This document shows, piece by piece, positions 43,337-55,328 of a stretch of DNA of 64,000 bases (position 1 is its first letter; every line of letters begins with the position of its first letter). The DNA is from Aphelocoma coerulescens. Lineage: Eukaryota; Chordata; Aves; Passeriformes; Corvidae. The translations under genes and the position numbers were made by a program. The stretch is from contig NC_091017.1 of the NCBI RefSeq assembly GCF_041296385.1, positions 78,359,055-78,423,054 on the forward strand, given 5' to 3'. The notes beneath the pieces are model-generated. The model made no database searches. It was given only the letters and a program-made list of their open reading frames with translations, and was not told the DNA's origin.

Positions 43337-44324
43337 GAGGGGTGTGGACAGTCCTGGCAGGGCTCAGGTGGGAAAGGGCTGAGCATCCCTAAAGCCCCGT
43401 CCAGCCTCCAGCTGTTCCAGGCGGCTCTTCCCAAATCCCCGGGGGGCAATTCCTGGAGAAGGGGTCAAGCACATGGAGGGAAACTCTGAGAGTTGCAGGC
43501 CAGGAATTCCAGACCCCCTCACTCCCTTGGAAAGATCCAAAGGAATTGTCCCAACCGCCCAGGACAAGGGGCAAGCAGAGGGTTCCACACAGGGTGAGGA
43601 GCTCTCCCGGATCATTCCTGTCCTTGGGAATGTGCAGAGGGATGTGGGGAGGGTACAGAGGTGGGAAGAGTGGAAATGGGAAGCGGAGCCATTGAATTGA
43701 TTTCCCCTCCATGGAATGTTGCAAGGGAATGGTGGGAGCCACAGCCACATCCCTGGGAAGGGTTGGGAATTTTCTGCCAAAAACCTGGGATGAGCGATGC
43801 CTTCTCCAGGGAAGGGGATGGCAGAGCAGGATTCTGCTTCCCAGCCCAAGCCAGGACCCCTGCCACTTCCAGAACGAGAATTCCCTCCTCTCCATACCCC
43901 TGGATTGGGAAGGATATCCCAAACCATGTGGAACCCAAATTCCACATCCGTAATGCTCCCGGTTTCTTTTCCATGGCTCTTTCCATGTGGCCTCATCCAC
44001 TCCCCTTCCCCATGTTCCTTGGCCATGAACTGAGGACAGGCACCTTCCAAAATCCTCATTATTCCTCCCTCCCATTCCCACAGAGCAGATCCAGCAGGAA
44101 GCTCCCTGTCGTGCATCTCCGGCCTTCCCAGTCCCAACCCTCATTTATCAGGAGCTCAATCCCTTTTTTCTTTCCCTTCCTCTCCTTCCAAAGTCCATTT
44201 ACGGGAACCCGCAGCCTCCACATGGACATTGTTCCTCCTTTTTTTGGAGCTTCCTTTATTTCCCTGGAGATTCTTCCAAGAAACAAGAGGAATAAAATAA
44301 AACAAATGGATTCTGGATTCTTTG

Positions 44325-44325
<1 letters not shown>
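43337..44325. other. Stop-poor unique DNA, no recognised gene
   Basis: Three long frames overlap here: minus 43364-44137 (257 codons), minus 43389-44144 (251 codons) and plus 43661-44479 (272 codons). Mutually overlapping long frames on both strands indicate few stop triplets rather than coding. None shows a domain, and the plus frame enters the T run. Confidence 0.5.

Positions 44326-44368
<43 letters not shown>
44326..44368. repeat. Poly-T run, 43 bases
   Basis: Uninterrupted T43. If it is a poly-A tail of a minus-strand retrocopy, the source would lie to the right, but no recognisable gene copy is visible there. Confidence 0.97.
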
Positions 44369-44370
<2 letters not shown>

Positions 44371-45170
44371 CTGCACTTTGTGTGTTTTAATTAAGGAAAG
44401 AAAACCAAACAATGGGATCATCCCATCAGCTCCTAAATATGCTGGATGGGACGCTCCTTGTGGGATGATGCCTCCTTGAAGGAACAAACAAGAGACTTCC
44501 TGAGGAAGTCACTTCCATGAAACCCAGCCTGGGACAGCTCCATTTGTCCCAGCGCAGCTCAGGTCCAGCTCCATCCTGATCCCACGATCCCGAGGCTGCT
44601 GAGGAGCTTGGGAGGGTTTATTCCAGGATGAAGCACCTCGACACTCTCCAGCCTCCAGCTAGCCCCAATCCAGGCAGCTCCTCCATCTCCAAACCGCAAT
44701 TCCCGGCTTTTCCAGACCTGGCTTAGCAGGGACAGGATTAGCACAGCCCCTGATTTGCGGTATCAGCTCCACAGCAGAGCTGATCCATGCTCTGGAAAAC
44801 CTGGATGTTGTGAGGGACCTGCCCAAGCAGCAAAGCCAGGGGGTGCTCTGGGCTCTTGGAGATGTGTCCTGGCTCAAGGGAAGTCCCAGTTTGGAGTCGG
44901 GACACATCCAGGGATGGGTTGTGACCCCAGAGCCGGGCTTTGCTTCCTCAGGTGGCTGGAGGATCCCAGGACAACCCACGTGGCTTGTTCCCACAGTTCT
45001 CCAAGGAACTGGAATTCCTCCTGTGCTGCTGGAGGGGATTTCCATAGGACACACCCACTTCCAGGTGTGGATAATAGCTTGGACACTGTGGGCTTGGCTC
45101 CTGTGGTGCAGGACAGGGAGCCAGGAGATCCTTCCAGAGCTCCTGCACAGCCCTGGGTGGTCCCCGAGAC
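44369..45170. other. No recognised gene
   Basis: Unique DNA. The plus frame 44810-45709 (299 codons) starts here and continues into the CR1 that follows. No domain in the unique part. Confidence 0.5.
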
Positions 45171-45592
45171 ATGGAGGGGCTGGAGCATGTCCAGGGAAGG
45201 GAATGGAGCGGGGAAGGGGCTGGAGAATTCCTGAGGGAGCTGGGAAAGGGGCTCAGGCTGGAGCAAAGGAGGATCCAGAGGGACTTTGTGGCTCTGCACA
45301 ACTCCCTGAAAGGTTGGAGCCAGGAGGGATTTGGGATCTGCTCCCAGGGAATAACAGGACAAGAGGGAACGGCCTCAGGCTGTGCCGTGGGAGGGTCAGG
45401 GTGGACATCAGCAGGAATTTCCTCATGGAAAGGGTGGTCAGGCCTTGGAAGTGCCCAGGGAGCTTTGGAGTGCCCATCCCTGGAGGTGTCCAAGGAATTC
45501 CTGGATGTGTCCCTCAGTGCCAAGGTGGGGATCGGGCACAGCTTGGATTTGCCCATCCTGCAGGATTTTCCAACCTCAACAATTCCATGATT
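45171..45592 (+). mobile_element. CR1 LINE, longest copy of the second subfamily
   Basis: About 420 bp that follow the CR1 ORF2 C-terminal region in one frame: 'GLEHVQGREW', then 'FVALHNSLKGW', 'CPSLEVSKEFLDV', and the 3' end 'ggattttccaacctcaacaa'. There is no RT domain, so it is a dead 5'-truncated insertion. It is the reference for the shorter copies at 1, 15111, 34437 and 61583. Confidence 0.88.
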
Positions 45593-46817
45593 AGGGCAAT
45601 CCTCCCCTGGACCCCACTGGTCCCAGCTGGGCTGCAAATCCACACCTCCCAAATTCTTCCGGGTCAGCTCAGTCTCACATCATGGACAAGACCAAAGCTG
45701 CTTCCATAGGCTCTGGAGCAATCCCCAACTTTGTGATGAGCAAGGAGAATCCCGATTTCCTTCATCCCCGCTGTTCAAACCTCTCGTCCAGAGCAGCAGG
45801 AGGCTTCTCTCGGATTTCACCCACAGCCTGTCACACTCCGGCAGCCCAAGAGGGAAAAGTGACCTTTGAAGCTCCACAGGAGCCGAGGCCGAGGAGCTCC
45901 TCCCGATCCTGCTTCCCACCCAACCTTTCAGCTCAGGCACATTCCCGTCGCTGACACCAGAGATCGGAGCTGGCGTGAGAAGGGCAGGCAGGGCTTGCAG
46001 AAAGTCTCTCTGAATCCGCTTGAAGTTTAAGACTTGCCTTGAGCAGGGAGTGATGCCAAACAGGAGAGGTGGGGGCGGATTCCAGGCTGGAATCAGCTCC
46101 CTGATACTGGAAAGGGTCGGTGCTAATCCCAATTTTAATGAATTACTACAAATGCCTGGATTTTAGGGGGAGAGATGGGATTATGGAAACGAGCCTCCTT
46201 CCCTAAACTCTCCTGGAGGTGGCTTTGAAATGGGATGAGGTGAAGTCCCGAAATGTTCCAGAGGGTGGATTTGTCCCTTGGATCCCCCATTTCCCAACAA
46301 GAGCAAGCCAGGAGAGGCCTTTGTTCCTTTAAACACAGAAAAAAGGGATTTTCTCCTTCATCTTTAGGACATGTTTTAAGTTCAGTTTGCCCTTTGTCGG
46401 CTTTAAAAGAATCCAAATTATTAATTTGCATCTTAATCAGAGATCCAAGCCCAGCTGTGCTCCCAGATCAAGGAATATCCTGGAATAACCAGGGCTATCT
46501 GGGATCTCACAACATGAAAACGTACAGAAGGAAAGGAGAAAAATGGTGGAAGTTTTTCCTGGAAATTTCCCGTTTCTCATCCTTAGGAGAAAGCATAAAA
46601 TGGGTTGTAGGATAGAAGCTGGATCTTGGATAGACCCACCTGGGAGCCAAGCCCATCCTAATTCCCAGGACTCAGCTCCCAGCTCATATCCAGGCTCCCT
46701 GTGACTGTAAATTGGGTGGTTTGGAAAAAGGCATCAAACTTGGCCTCTTCCGTCCCTTGGAATCCCCTTTGCACCACGAAATCCATGGATTATTCCATCA
46801 GACTTCAACTAACCTGG
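45593..46817. other. No recognised gene
   Basis: About 1.2 kb of unique DNA. Frames 45682-45954 plus and 45680-46132 minus oppose each other. No domain. Confidence 0.5.
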
Positions 46818-46950
46818 CACAGGTTGCCCATCCCTGGAAATGTCCCAGGCCAGGTTGGACATGGCCAATGTGAAGATTCCCTGCCCATGGAAAGGGCCAG
46901 AAGGAGATGATCTCCAAGGTCCTTTCTAACCCAATCCCATTCTGGAATTC
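46818..46950 (+). mobile_element. CR1 LINE 3' fragment, older
   Basis: 'acaggttgcccatccctgg', 'cccaggccaggttggacatg', 'gatgatctccaaggtccttt', 'cccaatcccattctggaatt'. Typical older CR1. Confidence 0.85.
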
Positions 46951-48209
46951 TTGCTTTTAAAAGTCCCGTCCTCATATTTTTCCCCCTTGGTTAGAAAAAG
47001 GATTTGGAGGAAAAGGAGCTTTTCTCAAGGATAAATGGAGTCGCTTGGAAATGACTTTTAAAGTCATTTTCCAGCTGCAAAAACGTATTCCCAAGAGACT
47101 TTAAAGAGGGACCACCAACACGAGCTGCTCCTTGGAATGTAAATAAACCAGGAATGACCTTCCCAGCTCAAACACCGACCAGCACAGGTGGCTGATGGAC
47201 CCAGGAAGAAAATCCAGCCTTTTCCCAACCATCTCCTGATGGAGGGACCATTGTCAGACCTTGTTACTCCCGGTCCTCCAGCCCTGCCTAATTAATCCAT
47301 TGGAATTATTCCAGGCACCGCTTCAGAGAGTTCGGTTCATGGTTCATCCTGGGGGAGAAGGAAGAGGAGAGAAAAGAAGGATAAATTCCAAATTAAATCC
47401 ATCAAGAAGAACAAACCTCAAACGGACTCCCCAGCCAAACATTCCCAATGTCCTGTTCCTGCTGGGAAGTCATTCCTGTTGCTCCTGATTTACAAGGGAC
47501 ATATGGAGGGTTGTTTACATTCTGCTCCTGGTTTATGTTCTTCCAGAAAGCAGGAATTCCTCCAGTAGGATTTGATTGCTTTCCTGTGTCCCTCTCTCCC
47601 CCCACCCTCCAGGATCTGGTTTCGCTTAATGTGCCCAGAAGTTTCCGGAACAAAACAGCTCCTTGGATTTTTTTCCCCCCCTTTTTAATGGCTAAACAAA
47701 AAGTCGGCTCTTTTTTTCAGGAAGGTTCAGGCCGATTCCCATTATGTGGATCCACAATTCCGGACTCTTCCCTGATTCCAGGGAAGCAACCATGGCTTCA
47801 TGTGGCACGCGGATGAAGAGCTCCGGCTGCGAGCACCAGCCAGAAACATCCCGATGGAAACCATTCCCACCCGTTCCTTTGGGAATTTTGGGTTCTCCGA
47901 GCTGAGCAGCACTCCTGGTCTTACACTCCCGCTCTACAGATTCCAAAACTTCCATGGACTAAGGAAGAAATCCAAAGGAATATTGTTCACACCACAAGGA
48001 AAAAACATCAGAGGTTTTTCCTACTTTCCCAAAAATCTGCACCAGAGCTGAAGGTCCTCCAAGATTCCCTGAAATTCAGGTTGTGTTCCTGTTCCATGGG
48101 TAATCAAGATCAAACTGCCCTCCCAGTTTATTCCTTAAATTCCTGGAGACAAAGGACTTACTGGTGTGAATTCCACCTCTGTTGCTGTAGGATTTGCATC
48201 CTGGGCTGG
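46951..48209. other. No recognised gene
   Basis: About 1.26 kb of unique DNA; short frames only. Nothing recognised. Confidence 0.5.
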
Positions 48210-48268
48210 ATCCCAGGCTGCTCCAAGCCCTGTCCAGCCTGGCCTTGGACACTTCCAGGGATGGGGAG
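48210..48268 (-). mobile_element. CR1 internal fragment lacking its 3' end
   Basis: 'tcccaggctgctccaagccc', 'tgtccagcctggccttggac', 'acttccagggatgggg'. The CR1 3' terminus and tail are absent, so it is a deletion remnant. Confidence 0.8.
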
Positions 48269-49537
48269 TTCACAGTGCAGATGATCCATGAAAAAATCCA
48301 ATGGGATTCCAAGGAGCCATGAAATTGGAAGATGTTATGGATAATGGAAAAGGCTGTTGCTTTATGAAATTTTGGCATCCCTGTTCCAGGTCAGAGGAGC
48401 CAAGGGCCTGCAGGGCTCTCATTCCATGGTCTTTTCCATGAGTTTGGCTCCTCCCAACAGAGGAAAACACCTGGAAACCTCGGCTTTGCTGAGCCAGACT
48501 CACCTGGGAAGGAACAAGCCCATTTTTAGATGGATTCTTCCCAAATAGGACCAGGGTGTTAAACTCGATCCAAGGACCACCCCTCAATTCCTGGGTGCAA
48601 AATTTCCCACTTTGAGCACTTGTGTCCATAAAGTTCCAAGCTTTTAAGGAAAAAAGAAGCTTTTTGAGTGGTTCAATCCCTGGATGCACCTTGGCAAGGG
48701 AGAGGGAAAAGCATCCTGTCCATCCCTGGATAGCATCCTGCTCTCCAGGTAGGAATTCCCCCACAGGGACCTTATTTTTTTATCAGAGCTCTTATCTGGT
48801 GAGTTTGAGGCCTTGGGAATACAACAGGCCCGTGATAAATCTGCGGGATCACACATTCCAGCAGAGCCAGTAAAACGCTGGAATTCAGGCCAGGTAACGC
48901 TCGAGTCCCACCTATGTAAAAACACAGGGAATGACCAAAAAAAGGGGATAAAATCCCACTGAAAATTAGGGCAAATTGGCTCCTTTTAGAAAGGGATGGC
49001 CTGAGAATTCGGAATCCAGTTAAATAAGGAACAACAAGAATGGAATTGCATCTCCTTGGCCTGTCTGGTTTTTATTTACCCTTCCTCCCTTCCTTGGAAA
49101 AGCATCCCGGAGCAAAACAAGAAGGGAAACGAGCCCGATAAATGGACCATCAAAAGGAATAATTAGTCCACATAGGAAAATTAAATAGGGGCAGCCACTA
49201 ATCAGCTTCTCCCGCTGCAAGGAGGAGGCTGGGAAAGGAATTTAGTTCTTGGAGGAGCCTCTGAGGCAGAGTGGAAAGTAAAAATCCAGCTGGGCAGAAA
49301 TTGGAGCGAGTCTGGGAGCAGGGAACAGGTGGAATTGGTTAGGGAAGAGCTCCCCCCCACCTGGCTTTTCCCCCCTCCCATTCTCCTCCTGATTTTCCCT
49401 CCTGGTTGGCAGCTCCGGGAGCTGGGAGGAAAGCAAAGTCTGCCCCTCTGAGCTGGTGAAGCAGATCCAGCTGGGAGAGGGGCTGGGAGCAGCCCTGCGG
49501 AGCGCCCAGCTCCAGAGGGATCCCAATCCTAATGCCA
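48269..49537. other. No recognised gene
   Basis: About 1.27 kb of unique DNA. The minus frame 48270-48764 (164 codons) has no domain. Confidence 0.5.
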
Positions 49538-49935
49538 ATCCCACTCCTTCAGTGTTGGCCTCACAAGGAGAGGGGAATTCAGTAGCCCCAGAGCCCTGAT
49601 CCCAATCCTGATCCCAATCCTTCAGTGCTAAAGGGAATTCAGCACCCCCAGAGCCCTGATCCCAAACCCATTCCTTCAGTTCTGCCTTCACAAGAAGGAA
49701 ATTCAGCATCCCCAGAGCCTGATCCCAATCCCAATCCTTCAGTGCTGAGGGAAACTCAGCACCCCCAGAGCCCTGATCCCAATCCTGATCCCAATCCTTC
49801 AATACTGAGGGAAACTCAGTACCCCCAGAGCCCTGATCCCAATCCCGATCCCAATCCCGATCCCAATCCTGATCCCAATCCTTCAGTGCTGGCCTCACCA
49901 GGAGAGGGGAGCTCAGCACCCCCAGAGGGCTGATC
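49538..49935. repeat. 50-95-bp minisatellite with (CCCAATCCTGAT)n sub-repeat
   Basis: About six units of 'ccttcagtgctgagggaaac', 'tcagcacccccagagccctg' joined by 1-5 copies of the 12-mer 'atcccaatcctg'. Units with 'ggcctcacaaggagagggga' occur at 49556 and 49880. Frames on both strands translate to repeats (Pro-Asn-Pro-Asp plus; Asp-Trp-Asp-Gln minus). The minus frame is 49242-49970 (242 codons). Confidence 0.93.
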
Positions 49936-50638
49936 CCAAACCTGAGAGAAGCTTTTCCTGGGAAAACCAATCCTGAATAATCCCATCAGCCCATCCCAGT
50001 TCTGCACTCTCCCAGGAGACGAAGGTTTGGAGGGAGCAGCTCCTGTTTCCCCACCCCGAATTCCTTTTGGCTCCGGGATCTTGCTGTTCCTCCCATTCCT
50101 GTGATGGATTCCAAACTCTCCAGCATCCTTGGGGAATCTGGTCACGTGGAAAGGCCACCATGGACAACAAAGCGCTGGAAAATATGGAAATCCCGAAGGG
50201 AAATTGGGATAGACAAGGCTTTGGAACACAAATGGAATTCTGCACCCCAAGGAAGTTTGGGATCCTCATCTCCCATTCCACTCGGGAAACTTTAGCTGCC
50301 CGAAGCCCAGGGCTAAGCAAACTCCTGTCTCCCGGAATGGAATCCATTCCAGAGCTGGAATGCCTCTAATTATCCCGACGCTAATAACGTTAGCTCCCAA
50401 AATAGCTTGGGAAGGGATAAGTTACAAACGTGGGATTCGGGCTGGGGCTTTCCGGGGAATGGTGCCAGGAGGGGCTGAGGGAGGGACACAAACTCCTCTT
50501 GTTCCACTTCCATGAGGGAAAATCAGCCTCTGTCCCATCCATAAGGAACAGATGTTTGAGCTGCAATTTGGGCACCCAAAGCAGCGGAATTTTCTGGGAT
50601 TCAGGAGAAAAGAGCTGGAAATTTTTCCTCTTTTTTAG
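49936..50638. other. No recognised gene
   Basis: Unique DNA. Opposed frames of up to 144 codons. Nothing recognised. Confidence 0.5.
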
Positions 50639-50880
50639 TTTTCTCCTCAAAATTTAACCTAAGTAGGAATTCCCAGGTTTCATTCCCTTCCTTTATGTAA
50701 AATCATGGATCTAGGACTGGGAAAACTTTAAAAAAAACCTATTTTTTCCATTTTTTAGATAATTTTCTCCTCAAAATTTAACCTAAGTAGGAATTCCCAG
50801 GTTTCCTTCCCTTCCTATATGTGAAATCACAGATCTAGGACTGGGAAAGCTTTATAAAAACCCTCATTTTCCCCTTTTTA
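50639..50880. repeat. ~124-bp tandem duplication, two copies
   Basis: 'ttttctcctcaaaatttaac', 'ctaagtaggaattcccaggt', 'gatctaggactgggaaa' at 50639 and again at 50763. About 88% alike by eye. Confidence 0.92.
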
Positions 50881-51984
50881 TTGTTAAATTTTAAACACCA
50901 GAATCCAGACTTTTTTCTACCTCATCCAGCACTTGGGAAGTTCATCCCAGGTTACATCTGCCAGTGCTCCAAAATCGGGAATTCCTGGAATCCCTCTCCT
51001 CCTTCCGAAGGAAAGATAACCTCGCTCCAAAGCCTTGCTCCAAGGATAAAAAGGAGCCCAAGGAAAACCAGGGCCATGGTTTTGAGAGGAATTTTTTTTT
51101 TTTTTTTTTTTGCTAAATCCAAGGTTTTCCATTGAAAAATCCAATTTCCACCCAAAATAGAGTTGACTCCCTCTGATTTACGGATTGGGATGAGGGGTGG
51201 GATTTTTTTTTGGTGCTCCCAGTATTGGAGGGAACAGCGAAAGGGATTTTCCAAGGAAAAGTCACGGATTTCTTTTTCTCTCCATTTTGGGAGATTTTAA
51301 TTTTTTTAGTTTTTTCTTGGAAATACGGAAATTTGGGGAATGTTTATCTTCGTCGGGGTATTCCTGACATATCCCGGAATAATCTGAAGGGGTTGAAGGG
51401 GTTAAGGATTATATTTAGACAGGGAATAAAGGGCAGGGAAAAAGTGACCAATTTAAAAATGAAAAGAAATCTCGAGCCAGAGGATTTTAAACCCAAGTAT
51501 TCCCAATTTGTCAGGTTTTGCTGAAGAAAATAAATCCGATTATTCCTGTTGTGGGAATGGGGATTCTTCCTGCGACTGTCACGGAATGAGATAAAGAAGC
51601 ACCCGCAGGGTGGAGTTTCCAGTGCAAACCATTCCATGATTCCACATTTGGGGAATGGTTTTCCAAAGGAATTTCCAGTTCTGAGCACAGAGGGGCCGTG
51701 AACCATCCCAAGACTTTCTGTTCCAATCTCCAGACCTCCCACCTCTTCCCAAAACACCCGTGAGATGTTTTCCAAGGTAAACACACAAATATCACCAGGT
51801 GGGAATTAAAATTCCCAAAAACTAAAGACATTTCACTGATAAAAACCCCAAAATCCCCCCAAAAAAGAGATTTAAAGATCCAGCACCCTCCGCAGCAAAG
51901 AATATGCCCTGAGTTTAAAGCAATTCCTAAATAGAAAAGCCCAGAATTCCTTGGCTGCGTGACTTCATCCCAAAAAAATCAAGC
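50881..51984. other. No recognised gene; T20 run
   Basis: Unique DNA. Poly-T at 51092-51111. A possible 20-bp CR1 tail ('aaaccattccatgattcc') lies at 51625. Confidence 0.5.
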
Positions 51985-52254
51985 ATGGCCCAGACAGACG
52001 TAACAAACCTGGGAGTCATCCCGAGGCCAAACGGGGAATCAATCCGAGTCGAAAAGATCAGGAAAAAGAACTCAAGGTTCAGGATCTGCCTCGAAAGCTC
52101 CGGTCTTTCCTACATCAACATTCCTGAGCAGTTAGGAAGAGATCCAGGATCATTCCGGGGTTTCCAGAGACAGCTCAGGCGAAAGGAGAGGAAATTCGTG
52201 CTGCCGCGGAAGAAAACCACAAGAGAAGCTCTGGATATTCCAGTTATTCCATGA
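51985..52254 (+). CDS. 89-codon open frame, unidentified
   Basis: I do not recognise a family. ATG to TGA with no CR1 or simple repeat inside. The composition differs from nearby chance frames: few Trp and moderate Pro, many Lys/Arg ('IRVEKIRKKNSRFR' near residues 20-33; 'FQRQLRRKERKFVLPRKKTT' near 60-79), suggesting a basic soluble peptide. No signal peptide, membrane segment or zinc-binding pattern is seen. The start is the only ATG at the 5' end of the frame. There is no evident promoter, and no splice or poly-A context I can defend. It may still be chance. Confidence 0.15.
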   Translation: MAQTDVTNLGVIPRPNGESIRVEKIRKKNSRFRICLESSGLSYINIPEQLGRDPGSFRGFQRQLRRKERKFVLPRKKTTREALDIPVIP

Positions 52255-53074
52255 GCAAATATCGGGAGCCAAAATATTCAGGGATTGGGTTCAAACATGG
52301 CCGAGGTGGGAGAGTATTCCAAGCATTTCCAGCTTTCCTGGGATAAACGGTGTCTGCACAGGAGGAGGAGCTGGACAGACACCCCTGGCTTGGGTCAGCA
52401 CCAGGAGCTGGATCCTGACACAGCACAGGAGATTTTGGGATGAATAATTCATTCACTGAGGGGAAAAAACATGGAAGATTCCGGGTTTTGGGGCCACCAA
52501 AAATATTTGCAAACTCAGGGAATATTTTCCATCCAAAGCCTGAAAATATTTTAGGGAATCAGGGTTTGCTTTTATTTTTTTCCCAGTTTTTCACTCCAAT
52601 GCCTCTGCTTGAAACAGAATTTTGGGGCTGGACTTGAGTTTAAGCAGACTGAGCTTAAAGATGATCCCATTTCCCAGTGAACGTTGTGGCCCAACCCCAA
52701 GAAATCAGGGATTTGCACAGCTCCAGAAGGAACTGCTGGCATGATCCCACTGGCTCAGCATTGCCAGGGAAAGGCTGGATCCAGGGCCAGAAGACCCAGT
52801 TCAGGAAAAGCCGCTCCACGTCCTGGAGCAAGGAAAAGGAAGAACTTCTGGGCTATGGAGATGTTGACTTGGGCTACTCGGGAGCCTGGGAACAAGAAAA
52901 ACCTGGGAAGAGGTGGGAAGGAACAGGAAGGAGCCTGGCTTGGCACCCCAAGAACAGAGCTCTGGGAAGGAGATATCCCTGGAAATGAATGCTCCACTGG
53001 GAGCAGAGAGCAGCTGAGCTGATCCTGGAGGAATCATCTCGGGACAGTTCTCCAGGATCCTCAAAGTCCATTAG
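52255..53074. other. No recognised gene
   Basis: Unique DNA. Frames at 52677-53022 plus and 52755-53095 minus overlap. Confidence 0.5.
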
Positions 53075-53241
53075 AATTCCTTCCCAACATCCCACCCCAA
53101 GCTCCCCTTTCCCACTGGGAAGCCATTCCCTGCCTCCTGGCCCTCCATGCCTTGGCCCCAGTCCCTCTGCAGCTCTCCTGGAGCCCCTTTAGGCCCTGCA
53201 AGGGGCTCCCAGCTCTCCCTGGCTCCTTCCCTTCCCCAGGC
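53075..53241 (-). mobile_element. CR1 LINE internal fragment lacking the 3' end
   Basis: 'aattccttcccaacatccc', 'aagctcccctttcccactgg', 'gcctcctggccctccatgcc', 'aggccctgcaaggggctcc', 'ctggctccttcccttccc'. It is missing the last ~230 bp of the element (the shared 'cagctggggctgccc' core and the tail), unusual for LINE insertions, which normally keep their 3' end. Confidence 0.88.
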
Positions 53242-55328
53242 TAAACAAGATCCACTCTGAGATTCCATCCCAAAACATTCCCAGGTATCTCCTGCTTGGG
53301 GATTCCCTAAGCCAGAAGTGCCATCCCTAAAATTAGCAGCCCTTGATGGAGTTTTATGGCTTTTTCCTGCTTGGCTCCGTGCTGGAAGGAGAGGGAAAGA
53401 AAACACACCTGGATATAAACCAGGAATTGTGTCCTCTGTGCTTCTCTTTGTCCTGTTGGGAGTTTGCGGAAGGAAACTGGATCCCATTTTGGATATTCAG
53501 GAATTCTGGCCACCACCAGAGACGTTTTGGCCACGTGCAAAAACACCACCAGCTCCCAAAAATTCCACATTCCTTTCCAGTGGTGAAGGGCAGGGACAGG
53601 CCCCAACCCCATCAATCAGGTCCGGGGGGTGTTTGTCCTTGTTCCATGAGGAATTCTCCGAGAATCCTGCAGGAAATTCCCAGCTGAGTTCTGGGCCTGG
53701 AGCTGGGCAACTGGCAAGGAACCGCAGCGAGAGATTCTGGAGTTGCTGGGATGGGATTGATGCTCCTGGAATTCAGCACAAATATTTCCCTGGAAGCCAG
53801 AGGTAGGAAACAGGGAAAGATCTCCTCGTGGGAGAGCCTGTGGAGCCATCCTGAGGCACAGGCCTGGAGTTCACAGAGGATTTTGGGAGCAGGGGATGGA
53901 TCTGCAGCTCCATCCTGGGCTGTCTCCAGCAGCTCCTGGAATCCGTTCCCTCTTTGGAATCTCCTCTGGAGGCACCATCAATTCTTGATATCCAATCCTC
54001 CTCACCAGTCCTGATTCCACCTTTTCCTGGGGTCTCAACCCTCTGGCTGGGCTGGGAATGTCACCAAGGGGTCTGGAAGGGTCTCTGGTCACACCCAGCC
54101 AGGTCAGAGATGAAACCTCTCCACACAGGCACGTTCCACATGGGAAAGCCCTTGGGAATGATAAATGCTGCCCACTCCCAATGCTGGAGCGACACCAGAG
54201 ACAATCAACCTGTGTCCGGTGTCACCTCCCCCATCTCAAGGCCACCAGAGGTGACCCCAACCCAAAATCTGGGATAGGAACTTAATTCATCCCAAATTCG
54301 GTGCTCATCTCAAACACCCCTGGCTGGGAAAAGCAGGAACTGGGAGAAAGTTGGAGCCTGCCCTGAGTGAGTCCCCATCACTGCTGGAGCAACTCCTGAA
54401 GGGCTCCTGGAGCAGAGAAGGGAAAATCTTGGGATGAAGAGCGAAGTTTATTGGTGGGGGGGAAGACTGGCGTGGGTGACAAAGGGACAGTTTGTCCCAG
54501 TGCCACAAAAACACCCCATGGACACCGACTCCCACTGAACTCCCAGGAGCAGAGGCCTCTGGAGCCTAAATCCAACCAGGAGAATGAGTCAGGCACCTGG
54601 CAGCACATTCCAGGGATATTTGCCAGCATGGGTTTATTCCCTGCTCCTTTCCTTCCTCATCTCCTCCCCCTTTCCCCGCCTTTTGTGAGTAACCGGAGCC
54701 AAATCCTTCCATCCGTGACTCTGGCCCAGCCCTGGATTTGGCAGGAAGTTCCTCAGGTGAGGCAGCGCTTGAACTTTGACCTTTTCATGCCTTTCCCGAG
54801 CTTTTCTCCTGGAATATTTCAGATTAACCCAGGAAACCTCTCGAGTGTGTGATCCACCTCCTTGTTCATCCACAGGGAATAGGGATACAAAGAAGGCAGG
54901 ATCCCATTTTTTCTCCCCAACTTGTTTAGGGTGGATTTTGGCACGAGGAGTTTGGGATGAGATCCCAGTTCTGCCTTGACAAGTCCCAACAAAATTCCTC
55001 CCCATCCCAATTTTGCCACGCTGGGTTCGCACTCCAGCTTGGCTCCGTGCAGGGGGGACATTCCCAGTGTCCCTACATCCCTCCCAGCTGATCCCACCGG
55101 ATAAATTCCCCATCCCAACCAGGGAGATGCCCTTTGTGAGGAGTGGTAAGCACAAAATCCTTGGAATTTTAGGATATCCTGAGTCGGAAGTGACCCACGA
55201 GGATGCAAGCCCAACTCCAAGTCCTGCACCAGGACAGATCCAAGAATCCCCCCTGTGCTTGGGAGTGTCCAAACGCATCCTGACCCCTGGCAGGTTTGGG
55301 GATCTGAAATTCCAGTGGGTTTTCTCTC
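53242..55328. other. No recognised gene
   Basis: About 2.1 kb of unique DNA. Frames of 100-160 codons overlap on both strands. A long minus frame (54634-55473, 279 codons) ends in unique DNA but starts in the CR1 that follows, and has no domain. Confidence 0.5.

Noticed and set aside
43364..44479. Overlapping 251-, 257- and 272-codon frames as genes
   Set aside because: They overlap on both strands, which points to few stop triplets, and the plus frame ends beyond a T43 run.
44810..45709. 299-codon plus frame
   Set aside because: The second half is CR1 and the first half has no domain and is opposed by minus frames.
49242..49970. 242-codon Asp-Trp-Asp-Gln repeat protein
   Set aside because: Carried by a minisatellite whose 12-mer keeps the frame open. 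The plus strand is equally open.
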